A DNA stretch of 24,786 bases. Source: an uncultured Prevotella sp. GTDB taxonomy: Bacteria > Bacteroidota > Bacteroidia > Bacteroidales > Bacteroidaceae. Location of the stretch: contig UQTI01000043.1 in NCBI GenBank assembly GCA_900543975.1, forward strand, positions 1-24,786, given 5' to 3'. The notes under the pieces are model-generated. The model saw only the letters and a program-made list of their open reading frames with translations, was not told where the DNA came from and did no database searches. The position numbers and the translations under genes are program-made. Positions 22,288-24,786 of the stretch are shown one piece after another (positions within the stretch are counted from its first letter, which is position 1; each line of letters opens with the position of its first letter).

Positions 22288-23554
22288 GTATTCACTTGTC
22301 GACTGCAACTCGTTCTTCTGCTCTGTAGAGAAGGTTTTTCACCCAGGGCTTGAAGGCAAGCCTGTATGTGTGCTCTCCAGCAACGACGGCTGCATAGTGG
22401 CGCTCACACCCGAAGCCAAGGCGTGTGGGCTTCATCGTGGCGACCCCATTTTCAAGGTTCAGCACATTGTGCGCCGTTACAACGTTCAGCTCTTTTCCAC
22501 CAACATGCAGCTCTATGCAGCCATGAGCAAGCGCGTTATAAGCTTGTTGCGCAAGAGCGTTCAGCATGTCGAAAACTACAGCATAGACGAGTCGTTTCTT
22601 GACCTCAGCGGCTACGAACGCCACCACGACCTCGTGGCGTTCATGCGTGGTGTGCGTGACCGCATAAAGCTCTGTACCGACATTCCCGTGAGCGTAGGCA
22701 TTGCTCCCTCAAAGACTCTTGCAAAGATGGGCAGCAAGTTTGCTAAACAATATAAGGGCTACAACGGCGTGTGCATGATCGACACCGATGCCAAGCGTCG
22801 CAAGGCCCTTGAGCTATTCGACCTTGCCGATGTGTGGGGCATAGGGCGCCGCACCCTTGAGAAGCTTCAATGTCTCGGCATCTGCACCCCTTTACAGTTT
22901 GCCGACAAGAGCGAGGCGTGGGTGAAAGCGCGTTTTCACAAGCCTGGCCATCAAACCTGGTTAGAGCTTAACGGCGTTCCGTGCATCGACACCAGCGAGG
23001 TGCTCCGCCGACAGACTATCTGCACCAGTCGCAGCTTCGGCAACATGATAAGCGAGATGGCTGACCTTAAGTCGTCAGTGGCCTCCTTTGCCGCGAGCTG
23101 TGCCAACAAGCTGCGGGCCCAGAGCTGCGTTTGCAAGACCATAACCGTGTTCGTGAGCAGCAACCGCTTTCGCGAGGACTTGCAGCAGTATGGCAACGTC
23201 GCCACATCAACCCTTCTCACAGCCTCATCCGACACCCAGACCATCACCTCAGCAGCCTTGCGATGTCTGGAGCAGATCTATGTGCCAGGCATCATGTATA
23301 AGAAATCGGGTGTCGTCTTGAGCGACATCAGTCAGGACAGTCCGCTCCAGCTCGACCTCTTCCTGACCTCTCCCAAGCTCAAGGAGCGTAACAACCTCAT
23401 GCACACTCTCGACAACATAAACCACAGGTATGGTGTCAAGACCCTGCACCTTGCCGTAGAAGGCACAGAGTGTCAGGCATGGAAGGTGAAATGTGAGCAT
23501 AGGAGCAGAAATTATCTCACCAATATAAACGACATCTTGACAATAAAAATATGA
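22286..23554 (+). CDS. umuC: Y-family translesion DNA polymerase, UmuC-like (Pol V catalytic subunit)
   Basis: The 422-residue length equals that of UmuC. The catalytic carboxylates are in place: Asp6 in SLVDCNSFF and Asp101/Glu102 in YSIDESFLDLSG. Palm and thumb signatures follow, including VSVGIAPSKTLAKMGSKFAK and ADVWGIGRRTLEKL. The little-finger domain carries a clamp-binding motif, QLDLFL, near residue 355, which would dock on the DnaN clamp. It works with the upstream UmuD-like protein in error-prone bypass of DNA damage. The start codon is formed by the last unit of a 24-bp tandem repeat, 160 bp after the umuD stop. It converges on the KUP gene; I see no obvious terminator in the 164-bp gap. 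Confidence 0.95.
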   Translation: MYSLVDCNSFFCSVEKVFHPGLEGKPVCVLSSNDGCIVALTPEAKACGLHRGDPIFKVQHIVRRYNVQLFSTNMQLYAAMSKRVISLLRKSVQHVENYSIDESFLDLSGYERHHDLVAFMRGVRDRIKLCTDIPVSVGIAPSKTLAKMGSKFAKQYKGYNGVCMIDTDAKRRKALELFDLADVWGIGRRTLEKLQCLGICTPLQFADKSEAWVKARFHKPGHQTWLELNGVPCIDTSEVLRRQTICTSRSFGNMISEMADLKSSVASFAASCANKLRAQSCVCKTITVFVSSNRFREDLQQYGNVATSTLLTASSDTQTITSAALRCLEQIYVPGIMYKKSGVVLSDISQDSPLQLDLFLTSPKLKERNNLMHTLDNINHRYGVKTLHLAVEGTECQAWKVKCEHRSRNYLTNINDILTIKI

Positions 23555-23718
23555 ACTGAACATGTGCTTCGGCCTTTATCTATAGCTTCCTATCATCCTT
23601 GTCCTCCCTCGTTTCTTCTGGTTGTCTGGAGTGGAGATTTGTCAGGCTGTGAGCGATCTCATCTCCTTCACAGTGACCATACCTGTAGTGTGGATTACGT
23701 TCAAAACATCGACTCTCA

Positions 23719-24786
23719 CTAAATTTTCATAATGTGGGTGATGCGCCTTATGCTGTTGTTACGATGATTGATTATTAGCGGCACACGTTCTACCACCACC
23801 ATGGATGTGTCGAGACCCAATGCCTTTGGCTCATCAATTCCTATCTTGCTGATGAGGGCGTAGATGCTCATCAGCAGGTTCTGTTGCCGGTTGTCGGAAC
23901 TCTCGGGGTAATAGACACGGTGGATGATGATGAAGCGGAAATCGCCGAAAATGCCGTTCTTGCGGAGCGAAGGATAGGCGCTTCTCAGATCTACCTTCCC
24001 GTCAGCCACAAGGTCTTCCACCACCTGGCGCAGATAGAGGCTCACCCGAGGTTCTATGCGGAAGCCAATGTGCATCGTTACGCTGTAGAGAGTGTCGGGA
24101 ATCAATGTCTCGCAACCATACTCCAGCGTGTCTGGAGTGTCTACAAACTCCATGTTGATAAGCCAGTAATGATCGGCACGTTTCGGCTGCTTGTTGATTA
24201 TGGAATAGAGCAGCTTGTCGTCTACGGTGCCTTCCTTGCTGGCATGGTTTACATAGACCAGGTTGGAAGCATACTTGGGGATGCTCTCGTCGGCCTTTAT
24301 GTCAGAGATAATCTGATAATAGTTGTCCAGCGGTTTGGTGCTGATGTAATGGCGGCGTATCTTTATGGCCCGAACCCACACATACATAATAAGGAACAGT
24401 ATCCCGCCAATGAGCATCGTACACCATCCGCCTGCGAGGAATTTTGACAGGTTGGCTGCCAGAAAGATGGCTTCGATGGTGCAGTAGGCGCCCATAAACA
24501 ACATAGTGAAGACTCGAGCCACACCCTTGCTGTGCAGGTAGAAACCGAGCAGAAGGGTGGTCATCAGCATGGTTATGGTGATGGCGAGTCCGTAGGCTGC
24601 CTCCATGTGTGAGGAGTCGCGGAAGAGAAGGATGATGAGAACCACGCCGATGTACATGGCGAGGTTGATCATCGGGATATAGAGCTGTCCCTTTACATGG
24701 GTAGGATGCTTGATTCGCATACGCGGCCAGAAGTGCAGGTTCATGGCTTCGCTCAATATGGAGAAGGTGCCGCTGATAAGTGCCTG
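23719..24786 (-). CDS. kup: KUP-family potassium uptake protein, C-terminal part (partial)
   Basis: The last 355 residues of a KUP potassium transporter are present; the N-terminal membrane helices lie beyond the right edge. The visible part begins QALISGTFSILSEAMNLHFW and continues PRMRIKHPTHVKGQLYIPMINL, a family signature. Further membrane helices follow (LAMYIGVVLIILLF, YGLAITITMLMTTLLLGFYL, VFTMLFMGAYCTIEAIFLAANL, GWCTMLIGGILFLIMYVWV). A cytoplasmic C-terminal domain of about 200 residues comes next, including YVNHASKEGTVDDKLLYSI and DTLYSVTMHIGFRIEP. The family imports K+ at the inner membrane, usually coupled to protons. The reading frame is intact through the edge. It is transcribed toward umuC. 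Confidence 0.94.
   Translation of the reverse strand, partial: QALISGTFSILSEAMNLHFWPRMRIKHPTHVKGQLYIPMINLAMYIGVVLIILLFRDSSHMEAAYGLAITITMLMTTLLLGFYLHSKGVARVFTMLFMGAYCTIEAIFLAANLSKFLAGGWCTMLIGGILFLIMYVWVRAIKIRRHYISTKPLDNYYQIISDIKADESIPKYASNLVYVNHASKEGTVDDKLLYSIINKQPKRADHYWLINMEFVDTPDTLEYGCETLIPDTLYSVTMHIGFRIEPRVSLYLRQVVEDLVADGKVDLRSAYPSLRKNGIFGDFRFIIIHRVYYPESSDNRQQNLLMSIYALISKIGIDEPKALGLDTSMVVVERVPLIINHRNNSIRRITHIMKI

Noticed and set aside
23884..24447. 187-codon plus-strand ORF opposite the KUP gene
   Set aside because: It is antisense to a transporter domain with family signatures, with no start context or domain of its own.

Overview
The window looks like a chromosomal segment of a Bacteroidales bacterium, most likely Prevotellaceae. 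Three things suggest this. The proteins are Bacteroidota-type (a DUF3127 protein, a DUF4835/PorD-like protein, a MetA and a CoaBC with Bacteroidota-like variant motifs, a dipeptidyl peptidase III with the HECLGH motif). Intergenic DNA is AT-rich around genes of moderate GC. Several upstream regions carry the Bacteroidota promoter pattern TTTG - about 19-20 nt - TAnnTTTG. No rRNA, tRNA, CRISPR array, transposase or phage gene is visible. Genus assignment is inference.

Layout. Left part, minus strand: the start of a pyruvate:ferredoxin oxidoreductase gene (nifJ, running off the left edge), an AAA_14/DUF4143-type ATPase with an unusual Walker B, then a 53-codon small ORF and a DUF3127 OB-fold-like protein with an SSB-like acidic tip. 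From about 3.3 to 11.3 kb, plus strand: dnaN, a DEDDh exonuclease, coaBC, a DUF4835/PorD-like secreted protein, recN, and a secreted pseudo-protease/TPR protein. From 11.5 to 17.0 kb, plus strand: a dipeptidyl peptidase III with an unusual C-terminal AlkD-like domain, purA and hisS. From 17.2 to 21.2 kb, minus strand: a lipoprotein/five-helix/zinc-ribbon protein, an RlhA-type U32 protein and metA. Right end: umuD-like and umuC-like genes on the plus strand, then the C-terminal part of a KUP potassium transporter on the minus strand (running off the right edge).

Functional themes. Replication and repair genes are over-represented: the sliding clamp, a proofreading-type exonuclease, RecN, a UmuD/UmuC translesion pair whose UmuC carries a clamp-binding motif, and an AlkD-like fold fused to a peptidase. 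The remainder is core metabolism (CoA, adenylate and methionine synthesis, His-tRNA charging) and envelope proteins.

The most unusual material is non-coding: (1) a roughly 200-bp near-palindromic element at 5419-5618, with a half copy at 811-916; (2) a roughly 196-bp nested palindrome with perfect 23-bp inverted ends at 11270-11465 that includes a stop codon; (3) five 24-bp tandem repeats that run into the umuC start codon; (4) a perfect 18-bp tandem duplication in the umuD promoter region. On the protein side the best leads are the DPP III-AlkD fusion, the UmuD-like protein with a long DNA-binding-like N-terminus, the substituted active-site motifs in CoaC, and the E-to-Q Walker B of the ATPase. 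I see no clear multi-gene novel defence or mobile system.
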